Positions 25,822 to 34,677 of a stretch of 64,000 bases of DNA are shown one piece after another (position 1 is the stretch's first letter; every line of letters starts with the position of its first letter). The stretch comes from Salinarimonas sp046292825. Its GTDB lineage: Bacteria; Pseudomonadota; Alphaproteobacteria; Rhizobiales; Beijerinckiaceae. The stretch lies in assembly GCF_046292825.1 (NCBI RefSeq), contig NZ_JBKBQG010000012.1, positions 36,252 through 100,251 on the forward strand. The letters are read 5' to 3'. Below the pieces are notes generated by a model. That model worked only from the letters and a program-made list of their open reading frames with translations, searched no databases and was not told where the DNA came from. Both the position numbers and the translations under genes were made by a program.

Positions 25822-27033
25822 TCAGCCGAACCGGGCTTCGAAATGCGCGCGCCAATCCGGCACGCGGTCGTATTGGTGGACGATCGCGTAGGGCTCGCCC
25901 GCGGGATTGCGCACGAGGCCGTCCTCGAAGACGGGGCGCACGTCGACGAGCGCGTCGCGGAAGAGCGGCGCCTGGCGCGGATCGGCGGTGGTGCCGGCCT
26001 GGCAGGCCCAGGGCTCGTCGTGGCGGGCGAGGCGCGCGCGCGCCTCCCAGTCCGGCTCGGCGAGGACGAGATTGTAGGCCGCCTGGTCGGCGGACTTGAT
26101 GCCCTCGCGCGTGCAGCGTGCGACGATCGCGGCGGCGGCGTCGCGGCAGGCCTCGCGCGTCCCCGCGATCACGCCGGCATTGCGGATCTCCCGGCCGGAC
26201 AGGCGGGCGCGCGCCGCCGCGCCGAATTCCTCCGCGAGGAGATGCGACAACCACCATTCGTCGCCGAGCCGAATGCCCTCCGAGGAGGCGACGAGTTCGG
26301 CGCCGCCCGCGAGCGCGCGCTCCAGCCACGCGGCGGGGTTGGCCTGGAAGACGAGATCCTTGACGTCGGTCAGGACGACGTTGCGCCACGTCTCTCGCGC
26401 GAGCAGGCTTGCGATCAGGGCGAAGCGCTCGACAAGGATCGGCACCGGCGTCTCGGGCGTCGCGAGCCGCTCGTGCGCCGCCGGCACGACGACGCGGAAG
26501 CCTGCCTGCGAAAGCGCCGCTTCGAGCTCGGGCACCGGATCGAGGGAGATCAGCACGGCCTCGCCGGCAAAGCCGGTCTCCGCGAGCGAATTGCACCACA
26601 TTGCGACGTCCGGCCAGCCATAGCCGCCGATCACGCCGATCACCGCGTCGCGCGATCCCGCCCCCTCGCGGCGGCGCGGGCGGGGCGGCTCGGCGCCGAT
26701 GCGGCTCGCAGGCGGGAATGCGGGGGCCGCGCCCTGGAGGAGCCCCCTGCCCTCCTGCTCGATGATGGCGCCGACCGTCGGCGCGAGCGGCCGGGCGAGG
26801 AGCGGCAGCGCGAGCCGGACGCTGACCGCCTCGTCCGCGACATCGACCCGGCCGCGGAACACCTGCCCGAGCGCGCGCACGGCGACGTCGCCGCCGGTCG
26901 CGTCCCAGCGCGTCTCGTCGTCGAGAATTCCGATCGTGCGCCGCGCCGCCGCCTCGCCGACGCGCGCGCGCACCCGGCGCAGCGCCTCGTCGCGGCCGAG
27001 CGCGTGATCGAGCCTGACCCGAACCTCCGCCAT
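25822..27033 (-). CDS. Fusion: polyhydroxyalkanoic-acid-system-like domain plus putative glycosyltransferase-like domain
   Basis: 403 residues. The first ~95 (VRVRLDHALGRDEALRRV ... VSVRLALPLLARPLAP) resemble the PHA granule region family (PHA_gran_rgn), small proteins normally about 90-100 residues long. After a Pro/Arg linker (about 100-125) comes an unrelated alpha/beta domain with GVIGGYGWPDVAMWCNSL, VLTDVKDLVFQ (a DxxD/DxD-like nucleotide-sugar motif), IRNAGVIAG and VHQYDRVPDW, reminiscent of GT8/DUF-type glycosyltransferases. GAGAGGAGCGC precedes the ATG. It lies 9 bases upstream of the GT21 gene on the same strand, so the two are co-transcribed. I know of no named protein with this architecture. 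The function is unknown. Confidence 0.6.
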   Translation of the reverse strand: MAEVRVRLDHALGRDEALRRVRARVGEAAARRTIGILDDETRWDATGGDVAVRALGQVFRGRVDVADEAVSVRLALPLLARPLAPTVGAIIEQEGRGLLQGAAPAFPPASRIGAEPPRPRRREGAGSRDAVIGVIGGYGWPDVAMWCNSLAETGFAGEAVLISLDPVPELEAALSQAGFRVVVPAAHERLATPETPVPILVERFALIASLLARETWRNVVLTDVKDLVFQANPAAWLERALAGGAELVASSEGIRLGDEWWLSHLLAEEFGAAARARLSGREIRNAGVIAGTREACRDAAAAIVARCTREGIKSADQAAYNLVLAEPDWEARARLARHDEPWACQAGTTADPRQAPLFRDALVDVRPVFEDGLVRNPAGEPYAIVHQYDRVPDWRAHFEARFG

Positions 27034-27159
27034 GCGCTCCTCTCGTGGCGGACCCGCCGCCTTTCCCGACACAACGCGGCGCCGACCGCGGCGGTTCGGA
27101 TCGCCCGCTTGCATGGCGAGAAGCCCGTTCTCCGGACGCCGCGCCATCGGGCGGCAAAT

Positions 27160-27216
27160 TTCTACAGATCGTCGCGAGAAAAGATCATATTTCCCATACT
27201 TGCGACGTATTTTATG
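27160..27216. promoter_or_regulatory. AT-rich island between divergent genes (promoter region)
   Basis: In a stretch of ~72% GC, the divergent gap between the fusion-protein gene and the ABC operon contains a local AT-rich tract (aaattt ... atcatatttccc ... gtattttatgc). It probably holds the divergent promoters, but I cannot assign -35/-10 pairs with confidence. Confidence 0.3.
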
Positions 27217-27244
27217 CACTCCCCGGCCCCGAGTGGAGCGCACG

Positions 27245-28090
27245 ATGCCGACGCACAGCCGCCACAGCCCGCCCCCGCACGGCGCCGATCTGAGCATCCG
27301 GGGCGTCGGGCACCGCTACGGTCGCGGGCGCGAGCCGGCGCTCCTCGACATCGATCTCGAAGTGGCGCCCGGCGACGTCGTCGCACTCGTCGGCCGCTCG
27401 GGCTCGGGCAAGTCGACGCTCCTGCACATCCTCGCCGGCCTGATCCGCCCGAGCGCGGGCGCGGTCTTCGTCGGCGGGGAGCGCGTGTCGGGGCCCTCGC
27501 CGTCGCGGGTGGTGATGTTCCAGGAGCCCTCGCTCCTGCCCTGGATGAGCGTCGCGCAGAATGTCGGCCTCGGTCTCGCCTTCGCCGGGCGCGGCGCGGA
27601 GGCGCGGGCGCGCGTGGCCGATCTCCTCTCGCTCGTGGCGCTCGAGAACCTCGCGGACCGCAACGTGCAGGACCTCTCCGGCGGGCAGCAGCAGCGCGTC
27701 GCGCTCGCGCGCTCGCTCGCCGTCGAGCCGGCGCTCCTGATGCTCGACGAGCCCTTCTCCGCGCTCGACGCCTTCACCCGCGCGGCGCTGCAGCGGGACG
27801 TGCGGGCGATCGCGCGGCGGCTCGGCACGACGCTCGTCCTCGTCACCCACGACATCGCCGAGGCCGCTCTGATGGCCGATCGGGCGATCGTGCTCGCGAG
27901 CGGGCCGGGGCGGATCGCCGCCGATCTCGCGCTCGACCTGCCGGAGGCGCGCGCGCTCGGGGACCCCGCCGTTGCTGCCGCGATCGCGCGCATTCGCCGA
28001 TCCTTCGAGGCGGTCGCCGCCGGCGAGCGCGCCGCCCCCCTCCCCGCTCCCGTACCGCGACCGCTCGCCGGCCTCGCGCGCGCCCATTGA
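27245..28090 (+). CDS. ABC transporter ATP-binding protein (NrtD/SsuB/TauB type)
   Basis: 281 residues with Walker A GRSGSGKST, Q-loop VMFQEPSLLPW, signature LSGGQQQR, Walker B LLMLDEPF and H-loop VTHDIAEA. This is the subfamily serving nitrate, sulfonate, taurine and thiamine-precursor importers. The start at 27245 (MPTHSRH) sets a normal length; a longer in-frame start at 27032 would run into the divergent gene. It is first of a three-gene operon with binding protein and permease. Confidence 0.9.
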   Translation: MPTHSRHSPPPHGADLSIRGVGHRYGRGREPALLDIDLEVAPGDVVALVGRSGSGKSTLLHILAGLIRPSAGAVFVGGERVSGPSPSRVVMFQEPSLLPWMSVAQNVGLGLAFAGRGAEARARVADLLSLVALENLADRNVQDLSGGQQQRVALARSLAVEPALLMLDEPFSALDAFTRAALQRDVRAIARRLGTTLVLVTHDIAEAALMADRAIVLASGPGRIAADLALDLPEARALGDPAVAAAIARIRRSFEAVAAGERAAPLPAPVPRPLAGLARAH

Positions 28091-28105
28091 CGACGAGGAC
28101 CCGCC

Positions 28106-29353
28106 ATGTCCGAGACCCGCCGACCCGCAGCTTATTCGAACCTCTACGCCGCCGATTACCTCCCCGCCGGCCTCACGCGCCGCTCCTTTCTCGAGCGGCT
28201 CGCGACGAGCGCCATGGCGGCCGCGATCGCCGGCGCCGCCGCCTCCTCCGCCCGCGCGGCGGGCCCCGCCGACGACGTCGTGCGGATGGGCTACATCCCG
28301 ATCACCGACGCGACCGCCCTCCTCGTCGCCCATGCCAAGGGCTTCTTCGCGGATGCGGGACTCGAGAGCGAGGAGCCGACCTTGATGCGCGGCTGGGCGC
28401 CGCTCGTCGAAGCCTTCGCCGCCGGGCGGCTCAACCTCGCGCATTTCCTCATGCCGATCCCGGTCTGGATGCGGTACAATACCGGGTTTCCGGTGAAGGT
28501 GGTCGGCCTCGCCCACACCAACGGCTCGGGCCTCGTCGTCGGACGCCATACCGACATCGCCTCCTTCGCCGATCTGGGGGCCAAGCAGGTCGCGGTGCCG
28601 TTCTGGTACTCGATGCACAATGTCGTCCTGCAATACGCCTTCCGGCAATCGGGAATCGTGCCGGTGATCAAGGCGGAGGGCGAGCCGCTCGCGCCGAACG
28701 AGTGCAACCTCCAGGTCATGCCGCCGCCCGACATGCCGCCCGCGCTCGCCGCCGCCAAGATCGACGCCTACATCGTGGCCGAGCCGTTCAACGCGCTCGG
28801 CGAGCTGCGGGCGGGCGCGCGGATGCTGCGCTTCACCGGCGACATCTGGAAGAACCATCCCTGCTGCGTGCTCGCCATGCACGAGGAGGCGACGGCGCAC
28901 CGCCCCGAATGGACGCAGGCCGTGGTCGACGCCGTCGTGCGCGGCGCCGTCTACGCCTCGGAGAACAAGGCGGAGGTGGCCCACCTCCTCTCGCGCGACG
29001 GGCGCGGCTACCTTCCCGTCCCGGCGGACGTGGTCGCCCGCGCCATGCTCGCCTACGACGAGCCGGATTATCTCGAGAGCGGCGCGATCAAGCACCCCGA
29101 ATGGAACAGCGGCCGCATCGATTTCGACCCCTGGCCCTACCCCTCCGCCACGAAGCTGATGGTCGAGACGCTGCGCGAGACGGTGGTCGGGGGCGATGCG
29201 CGCTTCCTGAAGGAGCTCGATGCGGAGTTCGTCGCGCGCGATCTCGTCGAATACGGCTATGTGCGCGCCGCGATCGAGAAGCACGCGCCCCGGCTCGCCT
29301 CCGCCGAGAGCGGCGCTGATCCGTTCGCGCGCGTCGAGGTCCTGGCGCTGTGA
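28106..29353 (+). CDS. ABC transporter substrate-binding protein, NMT1/NrtA-like, Tat-exported
   Basis: 415 residues. A twin-arginine signal (TRRSFLERLA, about 23-32) followed by a hydrophobic Ala-rich stretch ending SSARAA indicates export in folded form. The mature part has MGYIPITDATALLVAHAKGFF, GWAPLVEAFAAGRLNLAHF and AEPFNALGELRAGARM, typical of NrtA/CmpA/SsuA-like binding proteins. It begins 15 bases after the ATPase gene and its stop overlaps the permease start. Ligand unresolved: nitrate, bicarbonate, sulfonate and pyrimidine-precursor binders all share this fold. Confidence 0.88.
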   Translation: MSETRRPAAYSNLYAADYLPAGLTRRSFLERLATSAMAAAIAGAAASSARAAGPADDVVRMGYIPITDATALLVAHAKGFFADAGLESEEPTLMRGWAPLVEAFAAGRLNLAHFLMPIPVWMRYNTGFPVKVVGLAHTNGSGLVVGRHTDIASFADLGAKQVAVPFWYSMHNVVLQYAFRQSGIVPVIKAEGEPLAPNECNLQVMPPPDMPPALAAAKIDAYIVAEPFNALGELRAGARMLRFTGDIWKNHPCCVLAMHEEATAHRPEWTQAVVDAVVRGAVYASENKAEVAHLLSRDGRGYLPVPADVVARAMLAYDEPDYLESGAIKHPEWNSGRIDFDPWPYPSATKLMVETLRETVVGGDARFLKELDAEFVARDLVEYGYVRAAIEKHAPRLASAESGADPFARVEVLAL

Positions 29354-30168
29354 GCGCGGTCCTCGACCCCGCACCCGCGGCAAGCGCGAGCGGATGGCGC
29401 GGGGCCGGCCTCGCGCGCGTCCTCGTCTCGCTCGGCGGCGTCGCGGCGCTCCTCGGGCTGTGGCAGCTCGGCGGCGCGCTGATCGCGGCGAGCCCCTCGA
29501 TCGCCGCCTTCGCCGATCTCGCGCCCGGCCCGACGCTCGCGCGCCTCGTCGAGATGATCGCGTCCGGCGAGGCATGGCGGATGACGGCGCCGAGCCTGAC
29601 GCGCATCGGGCTCGGCTTGGCGTGGGCGATCGCGATCGGCGTGCCGACGGGCCTCGCGCTCGGCGCCTTCCCGCTCCTGCGCGCGGCGACGAACCTGCCC
29701 TTCCAGTTCCTGCGGATGATCTCGCCGCTCTCCTGGATGCCGATGGCGATCCTCGCCTTCGCGACCTGGGACGCGGCGATCGTCTTCCTCGTCGCGGTCG
29801 CCGCCGTGTGGCCGATCGTGTTCGCCACGGCGGCGGGCTATCGGCGGATCGATCCGAGCTGGCTGCGCGTCGCGCGCAATCTCGGCGCCCGCCCGGCCCA
29901 TCTTCTCGTTCACGTGATCCTGCCGGCGATCGCGCAGGACGTGCTCACCGGCATCCGGCTCGCGCTCGGGGTCGCCTGGGTGGTGCTCGTCCCGGCCGAG
30001 TTCCTCGGCGTGACGTCGGGGCTCGGCTACGCGATCAACGATGCCCGCGACACCCTCGAATACGACCGCCTGATGGCGATCGTCCTGATCATCGGCGCGA
30101 TCGGCTTTTGCCTCGACACGCTCTGCCAGCGCGCCATCGCCAGCCGATCCTGGCAGCGCGAGCCATGA
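29350..30168 (+). CDS. ABC transporter permease (BPD type)
   Basis: 272 residues with a GTG start overlapping the previous stop (GTGA). Six or so helices; the EAA loop is VARNLGARPAHLLVHVILPAIAQD, which contacts the ATPase. It completes a NrtABD/SsuABC-like importer with the two upstream genes. A family-A repeat follows 24 bases after the stop. Confidence 0.9.
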   Translation: MSAVLDPAPAASASGWRGAGLARVLVSLGGVAALLGLWQLGGALIAASPSIAAFADLAPGPTLARLVEMIASGEAWRMTAPSLTRIGLGLAWAIAIGVPTGLALGAFPLLRAATNLPFQFLRMISPLSWMPMAILAFATWDAAIVFLVAVAAVWPIVFATAAGYRRIDPSWLRVARNLGARPAHLLVHVILPAIAQDVLTGIRLALGVAWVVLVPAEFLGVTSGLGYAINDARDTLEYDRLMAIVLIIGAIGFCLDTLCQRAIASRSWQREP

Positions 30169-30191
30169 AAGATCGAAAGTCTTCCCCGCCC

Positions 30192-30366
30192 GTCATTCCG
30201 GGGCGCGAAGCGAGCCCGGAACCCAGACTCCCGACGCTGGTTCGAGCGCGCATGCGCGCTCGCTGAACAACCCAAAGCCATGGGTACGTCGAGCGACGCA
30301 GCCTACAGGCTGCGCATCGAAGGTCGGGGTTCTGGGTTCCGGGCTCGCTTCGCGCCCCGGAATGAC
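30192..30366. repeat. Family-A' palindromic repeat
   Basis: A ~175-base variant bounded by gtcattccggggcgcgaag and cttcgcgccccggaatgac. It carries gagcgcgcatgcgcgctc and gcagcctacaggctgc hairpins. It is nearly the same as the unit at 63326, and a half copy is at 37001. It lies between the ABC operon and the osmC gene. Confidence 0.85.
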
Positions 30367-30446
30367 GGCGGTGGGGTACTCGGCGAAGGATATTCACATT
30401 CTGAAAGGCCGCGCCCGCGCGTCCGACCCGAAGAAGGAGACACGAC

Positions 30447-31025
30447 ATGACACGACCCGCGATCGTCCCCACCCGCCTCGACCCCGCAGGAGGCCTCGCG
30501 CCGATCGACCGCGACGGGCTCGAGAGGCTCGCCGCCGCCGGCCGGGCCAATCCGAAGGCGGTGCGGACGCTCTCGTGCCGCACGGTCGCGGAGGGGCGTT
30601 TCCGCCACCTCAACTTCGTCCGCGATCTCCCGCCCGCGATCATCGACGAGCCGCCGGGGCTGCTCGGCGACGACACCGCACCGAACCCGTCCGAGGCCGT
30701 CCTCGCGGCGCTCGGCTCCTGCCTCGCGGTCGGGCTGCACGCGAACGCCGTCCATCGCGGCTGGCGCGTCGAGCGGCTCGAGGTGGCGCTCGAGGGCGAT
30801 CTGAACATCAGCGCGGTCTGGGGCACGGGGGACACCTCCGACAAGCCCGTCGGGTTCACGCAGGTGCGGGCCGCCGTCACGCTGATCTGCGACGCGCCGC
30901 AGGAGGAGGTCGACGCCTTGATCGCGCACGTCACGCGCTTCTCGCCCGTCGCCAACACGCTCACCCGCCCCGTCGAGCTCGTCGTCGCCGCCGCCTCGCC
31001 GGCCGAGGTCGGCGCGGGGGCGTGA
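30447..31025 (+). CDS. OsmC family protein
   Basis: 192 residues with an OsmC/Ohr-like fold: PNPSEAVLAALGSCLAVGLHANAV includes the helix cysteine of this family, but the second redox Cys position of classic Ohr proteins is not obvious, so peroxidase activity is uncertain. AAGGAG precedes the ATG by 7 bases. Its stop overlaps the GTG start of the acyl-CoA-dehydrogenase-family gene, so the two are coupled. Members next to organosulfur or nitrile genes are often of unknown function. Confidence 0.8.
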   Translation: MTRPAIVPTRLDPAGGLAPIDRDGLERLAAAGRANPKAVRTLSCRTVAEGRFRHLNFVRDLPPAIIDEPPGLLGDDTAPNPSEAVLAALGSCLAVGLHANAVHRGWRVERLEVALEGDLNISAVWGTGDTSDKPVGFTQVRAAVTLICDAPQEEVDALIAHVTRFSPVANTLTRPVELVVAAASPAEVGAGA

Positions 31026-32149
31026 GCATGCTCGCGATCGACGACGCGCCCCCGCAGGCCGCGCCCGCCGCCGACATGCCCGAGCGCGTGCGCGCGCTCT
31101 GCCGGGCGGAGCTCGCGCCCCTCGCCGAGGCGATCGACGCGGGCTTCTACCCGGCGGCGACGATCCGACGGCTCGGGGTGCTGGGCGCCTACCGCGCGCA
31201 TCTGCCGGACGCCTCGGGGCGGCTCGATCTCGCCGCGGCGATCGCGGCGGCGAGCGCCGTCTCGGAGACCTGCATGGCGACGGGCTTCGTGCATTGGTGC
31301 CAGTCGACGCTCGCCTGGTATCTCGGCAACGGCGACAATGCGCGGCTGCGCGACCGCCTCCTCGACGAGGTCGCGTCCGGCCGCCGGCTCGGCGGCACGG
31401 GGCTCTCGAACCCGATGAAGTCCTTCTTCGGCATCGAGCGGCTGAAGCTCGAGGGGCGGCGCGTGCCGGGCGGCTACGTCGTGCGCGGGGCGCTGCCGTG
31501 GGTGTCCAATCTCGGGCCGGACCACGCCTTCGGCACCGTCTTCGCGGTGGCGGACGAACCCGCGCGGCGCGTGATGTTCCTCGCCGAATGCGACGCGCCG
31601 GGGGTCTCGCTCCACCCGTGCGAGCCCTTCCTCGCGATGGACGGGACGGCGACCTACGCCGTGCGCTTCCGCGACGTCTTCGTGCCGGACGCGAACGTCC
31701 TCGCCGATCCGTGCGCGGCCTATGTGGAGCGCATCCGCGCGGGCTTCGTGCTCCTCCAGACCGGCATGGGCATCGGGCTGATGCGCGATTGCCTCGCGAT
31801 CATGCGCGAGGTCCGCCCCGCGCTCGGCCACGTCAACCGCTACCTCACCGATCAGCCGGAGGATCTCGCCGAGGCCCTCGCCGCGATCGAGGCGCTCGTC
31901 GCGCGCCTCGCGCGGACGCCGTACGACCCGTCCGCCGCCTATTTCCGGGAGGTCGTCGAGGCGCGGCTGCGCTGCGGCGAGGGGGCGTTGCATTTCGCGC
32001 AGGCGGCGCTGCTGCACGCGGGCGCGCGCGGCTTCGTGCGCAAGAGCCGCGTCCAACGCCGGCTGCGCGAGGCCGCCTTCTTCGCGATCGTGACGCCGGC
32101 GACGAAGCAGCTGCGCAAGATGCTCGCCGACATGGACGGACAGCACTAA
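31022..32149 (+). CDS. Acyl-CoA dehydrogenase-family flavoprotein
   Basis: 375 residues with the acyl-CoA dehydrogenase fold: N-terminal helical domain, mid beta domain (GTGLSNPMKSFFGIE, GYVVRGALPWVSNLGPDHAF) and C-terminal helical bundle. The catalytic Glu of fatty-acyl enzymes is not clear, so it may be a DszC/SfnC-like flavin monooxygenase or another ACAD-fold enzyme. The GTG at 31022 overlaps the OsmC stop; ATG at 31028 is an alternative start. The preceding NrtA/SsuA-like importer hints at organosulfur or related metabolism, but the repeat between them leaves the operon link uncertain. Confidence 0.75.
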   Translation: MSMLAIDDAPPQAAPAADMPERVRALCRAELAPLAEAIDAGFYPAATIRRLGVLGAYRAHLPDASGRLDLAAAIAAASAVSETCMATGFVHWCQSTLAWYLGNGDNARLRDRLLDEVASGRRLGGTGLSNPMKSFFGIERLKLEGRRVPGGYVVRGALPWVSNLGPDHAFGTVFAVADEPARRVMFLAECDAPGVSLHPCEPFLAMDGTATYAVRFRDVFVPDANVLADPCAAYVERIRAGFVLLQTGMGIGLMRDCLAIMREVRPALGHVNRYLTDQPEDLAEALAAIEALVARLARTPYDPSAAYFREVVEARLRCGEGALHFAQAALLHAGARGFVRKSRVQRRLREAAFFAIVTPATKQLRKMLADMDGQH

Positions 32150-32219
32150 CGACCACCGTATCGGCGCTCCCTTTCCTTCCCCTCGGAGCTCGTGAATCCT
32201 CCGGAGGTTGTCATTCTGG

Positions 32220-32388
32220 GCCGCGAAGCGCCCGGGACCCATATCCGCGACGGTCGTACGAGCGCGCATGCCGCGCTCGTTCCGCTACATTTGAGCAGCT
32301 TCCGTTAGAGAAACGCAGCCTACAGGCTGCGACTGAGACGTGGTGGATATGGGGGTCCCGGATCGCCCTCTATCGTCCTGGATTGTCA
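32220..32388. repeat. Family-A repeat
   Basis: A ~169-base copy (gtcattctgggccgcgaagc to ctatcgtcctggattgtcag, a decayed end). Followed 30 bases later by a family-B unit; together they occupy most of the 32150-32761 gap, where I see no gene. Confidence 0.85.
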
Positions 32389-32418
32389 GTCGCGTCGACA
32401 GCGTGAGTGCTCCAACGG

Positions 32419-32612
32419 TGTCATCCCCGGCCGGAGGTCGCTTGCGACCGGAGGGGAAGGGGACCCAGCACAGGAAGACGCTTGCGGAGCAAGCGCTCGC
32501 GCCGCCGACGAGGCGGCTGGTCGCCGCCGCAAGTGCTTGCTCCACAAGCGATTTTCGTGCTGGGCCCCCTTCCCCTGCGCACGCTACGCGTGCTCCGGCC
32601 GGGGATGACACG
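32419..32612. repeat. Family-B repeat, inverted relative to the 15592 copy
   Basis: Starts gtgtcatccccggccggagg and contains gcttgcgaccggaggggaag. The end that is first in the 15592 copy (cacgcgtagcgtg) is last here, so the unit is flipped. The A-B pairing is kept. Confidence 0.85.
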
Positions 32613-32761
32613 GGGGAGCTCTCGCCCCATCGGCGCGACTGACTTGATGACACCGCGACAAAAGCTTTTCAAACTTGTCAGCGCGTGGCGTCCGGGGGAA
32701 AACCGATGCCGAGCGGCCGCGCTTCACGGCGCGCCGCATGCGATCGGGAGGAGGCTCGGGG

Positions 32762-33208
32762 ATGGCTGTCGAGATCGTGCCGCTGACGGCGCAGGATTAC
32801 GAGGATTGGGCGCCGCTCTGGGCGGGCTATCTCGCCTTCTACGAGGCTCGGGTCAGCCCCGAGACGACGCGCCTCACCTTCTCGCGCCTGACCGACCCGG
32901 CCGTGCCGGAGATGGGCTCGTTCCTCGCGCGGCTCGACGGCGTCGCGGTCGGCATGACGAACTACGTCTTCCACCGCTCGACCTGGACGGAGGGGGATTA
33001 TTGCTACCTGCAGGACCTGTTCGTCGCGCCCGATCGGCGCGTCGGCGGCATCGGCCGGGCGCTGATCGATGCGGTGACCGAGGAGGCCCGCGCCCGCGGC
33101 GCCTCGCGCGTGCACTGGCTCACCCACGAGACGAACGCGACCGCGATGCGCCTCTACGACGCGTGCGCGCAACGCTCGGGCTTCGTGCAATATCGCCGGC
33201 TTCTCTGA
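32762..33208 (+). CDS. GNAT N-acetyltransferase
   Basis: 148 residues covering a complete single GNAT domain: CYLQDLFVAPDRRVGGIGRALIDAV is the acetyl-CoA-binding V/A-loop, followed by WLTHETNATAMRLYD. GGAGGAGG lies about 10 bases before the ATG. It resembles the small-molecule or protein N-acetyltransferases of the PA4866/ArgA-like broad group; substrate unknown. It is in the same direction as the following lipoprotein gene, 49 bases away. Confidence 0.85.
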   Translation: MAVEIVPLTAQDYEDWAPLWAGYLAFYEARVSPETTRLTFSRLTDPAVPEMGSFLARLDGVAVGMTNYVFHRSTWTEGDYCYLQDLFVAPDRRVGGIGRALIDAVTEEARARGASRVHWLTHETNATAMRLYDACAQRSGFVQYRRLL

Positions 33209-33257
33209 AACGGCGAGCGTTCGCGGAACCTTGACCGCTCGCGGCCGTTGTCCCGGC

Positions 33258-33775
33258 ATGACCCATCAGCATGCCCGAAATCCGCGCCGCGCCGCCCGCC
33301 TCGTCTGCGCGGCCGGCGCCCTCGCGCTCCTCGCCGCCTGCGGCGAGGTGCAGACGGCTGGCGAGGAGCCGGTCATCGACGAGAGCCAGATGGCGATCGC
33401 CCAGGAGGCGGTCCCCGGTCTCGATCTGCCTGCGGTCGAGGCGCCCGCCATTCCCCCGCCGAGCGCGCACGTCGCGCTCAATCCGGGCGTCTACGAGGCG
33501 AACGGGATCACGATCGAGCTGACCGGCGGTCGCTTCGACCTCGCCGCGGCGCGCTCGAGGCGCAGGCGAGCGGGCGCTTCGAGGTCGCCGACGGCGTGCT
33601 CGTCCTCCATCTCGTCGAGGGCGAGAGCGGCGCGCTCGACTTTCCCGTCTCCTGCCTCATGAGCCGCGCGGGACCCGCGATCCGCTTCCACGAGCCGCAG
33701 GAGGGCTCCTGTCAGGATCTCGCCGGCCTCGACTTCGTCCGCCGCGCCCCGCTCGGCAGCGATTTCATCCGCTGA
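33258..33775 (+). pseudogene. Putative lipoprotein with a frameshift (pseudogene or sequencing error)
   Basis: The frame starting ATG 33258 encodes a lipoprotein signal (GALALLAACGEV, lipobox LAAC) and a plausible protein up to GGRFDLAAA near 33550. It then turns Arg/Ser-rich and stops at 33662. The other + frame resumes sensible sequence at LEAQASGRFEVADGVLVLHL and ends PLGSDFIR at 33775. A two-base change in the gcggcgcgctcg stretch near 33550 would join them into one ~170-residue lipoprotein. Function unknown. The final 11 bases overlap the convergent TauE-like gene. Confidence 0.6.
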
Positions 33776-34598
33776 TCATCGCGTAGAGGAAGCGCGCCGA
33801 GACGATCGCGAGGAAGAGGCCGAAGGCGATCTCGAGCTTGCGCTTGGGCCAGGCATGGGCGAGGTTCACGCCGATCTGGGCGGTGAGCAGGCTCGTCGGC
33901 ACGATCAGCGCGAAGCCGAGCAGCGAGACGAAGCCGATCGCGTCCGGCGGCCTCCCCTCGATGCCGAGCCCGGCGATCACGTAGCCGATCGCGCCGGGGA
34001 TCGAGATGATGACGCCGAGCCCGGCCGACGTCGCCACCGCCTGGTGGATGCCGCGCCCGTGCAGCGTCATCAGGAGGTTCGAGATCTGCCCGCCGCCGAT
34101 GCCCATCAGCGAGGAGGCGAGCCCGATGAAGGCGCCGTAGACGCGCAGCAAGATGCCCTTCGGCAGATCCGCCGCGATGCGCCAGGTCTCGCGGCCGAAG
34201 GTCAGCTTGAACGCGTTGAAGCCCGCCACCACCACGAAGACGAGCTGGAACACCCACGGCTCCGCGAAGCGCGCGAGCGCCGAGCCGACGAGCACGCCGA
34301 CGACGACCGGCAGCGCCCACGCCTTCAGGAGGTCCGTGTCGACGGCGCCCTTGGCGAGATGGCCGCGGAAGGAGCGGATCGAGGTCGGGATGATGATCGC
34401 GAGCGAGGTGCCGACCGCGAGCGGCATGCGCACCTCGTCGTCCACGCCGACGAGCCGGAAGACCTCGAACAGCACCGGCACGATCACCGCGCCCCCGCCG
34501 ACGCCGAACAGCCCGGCGAGCACGCCCGTGATCGCGCCCGCCGCGAGGAGGCCGGCGGCGAGCATCGCGAGGTCGCCGAAGGGGACACCGAGGAACAT
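33765..34598 (-). CDS. Sulfite exporter TauE/SafE family permease
   Basis: 277 residues with about eight helices and the two internally repeated TauE/SafE segments (AGLFGVGGGAVIVPVL and GLASSLMGIGGGQISNLLM). Family members export or import sulfite, sulfoacetate and related anions. Directly downstream on the same strand from the thioesterase/DusA pair but separated by 79 bases, so the functional link is weak. Confidence 0.88.
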   Translation of the reverse strand: MFLGVPFGDLAMLAAGLLAAGAITGVLAGLFGVGGGAVIVPVLFEVFRLVGVDDEVRMPLAVGTSLAIIIPTSIRSFRGHLAKGAVDTDLLKAWALPVVVGVLVGSALARFAEPWVFQLVFVVVAGFNAFKLTFGRETWRIAADLPKGILLRVYGAFIGLASSLMGIGGGQISNLLMTLHGRGIHQAVATSAGLGVIISIPGAIGYVIAGLGIEGRPPDAIGFVSLLGFALIVPTSLLTAQIGVNLAHAWPKRKLEIAFGLFLAIVSARFLYAMISG

Positions 34599-34677
34599 GC
34601 GAAAGGCGCCTTTGACGGTTTTGACGCCGCGGTATGCGGGTTTTCCCGAGTGCGCGCAAGCGCCGGGCCGGCGCCGT

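Noticed and set aside
23860..29319. Very long open frame (over 1,800 codons) on the plus strand across several genes
   Set aside because: Arg/Ala/Pro-rich, low-complexity translation with no motifs. It shadows the ceramide-locus and ABC genes and arises from ~72% GC codon bias.
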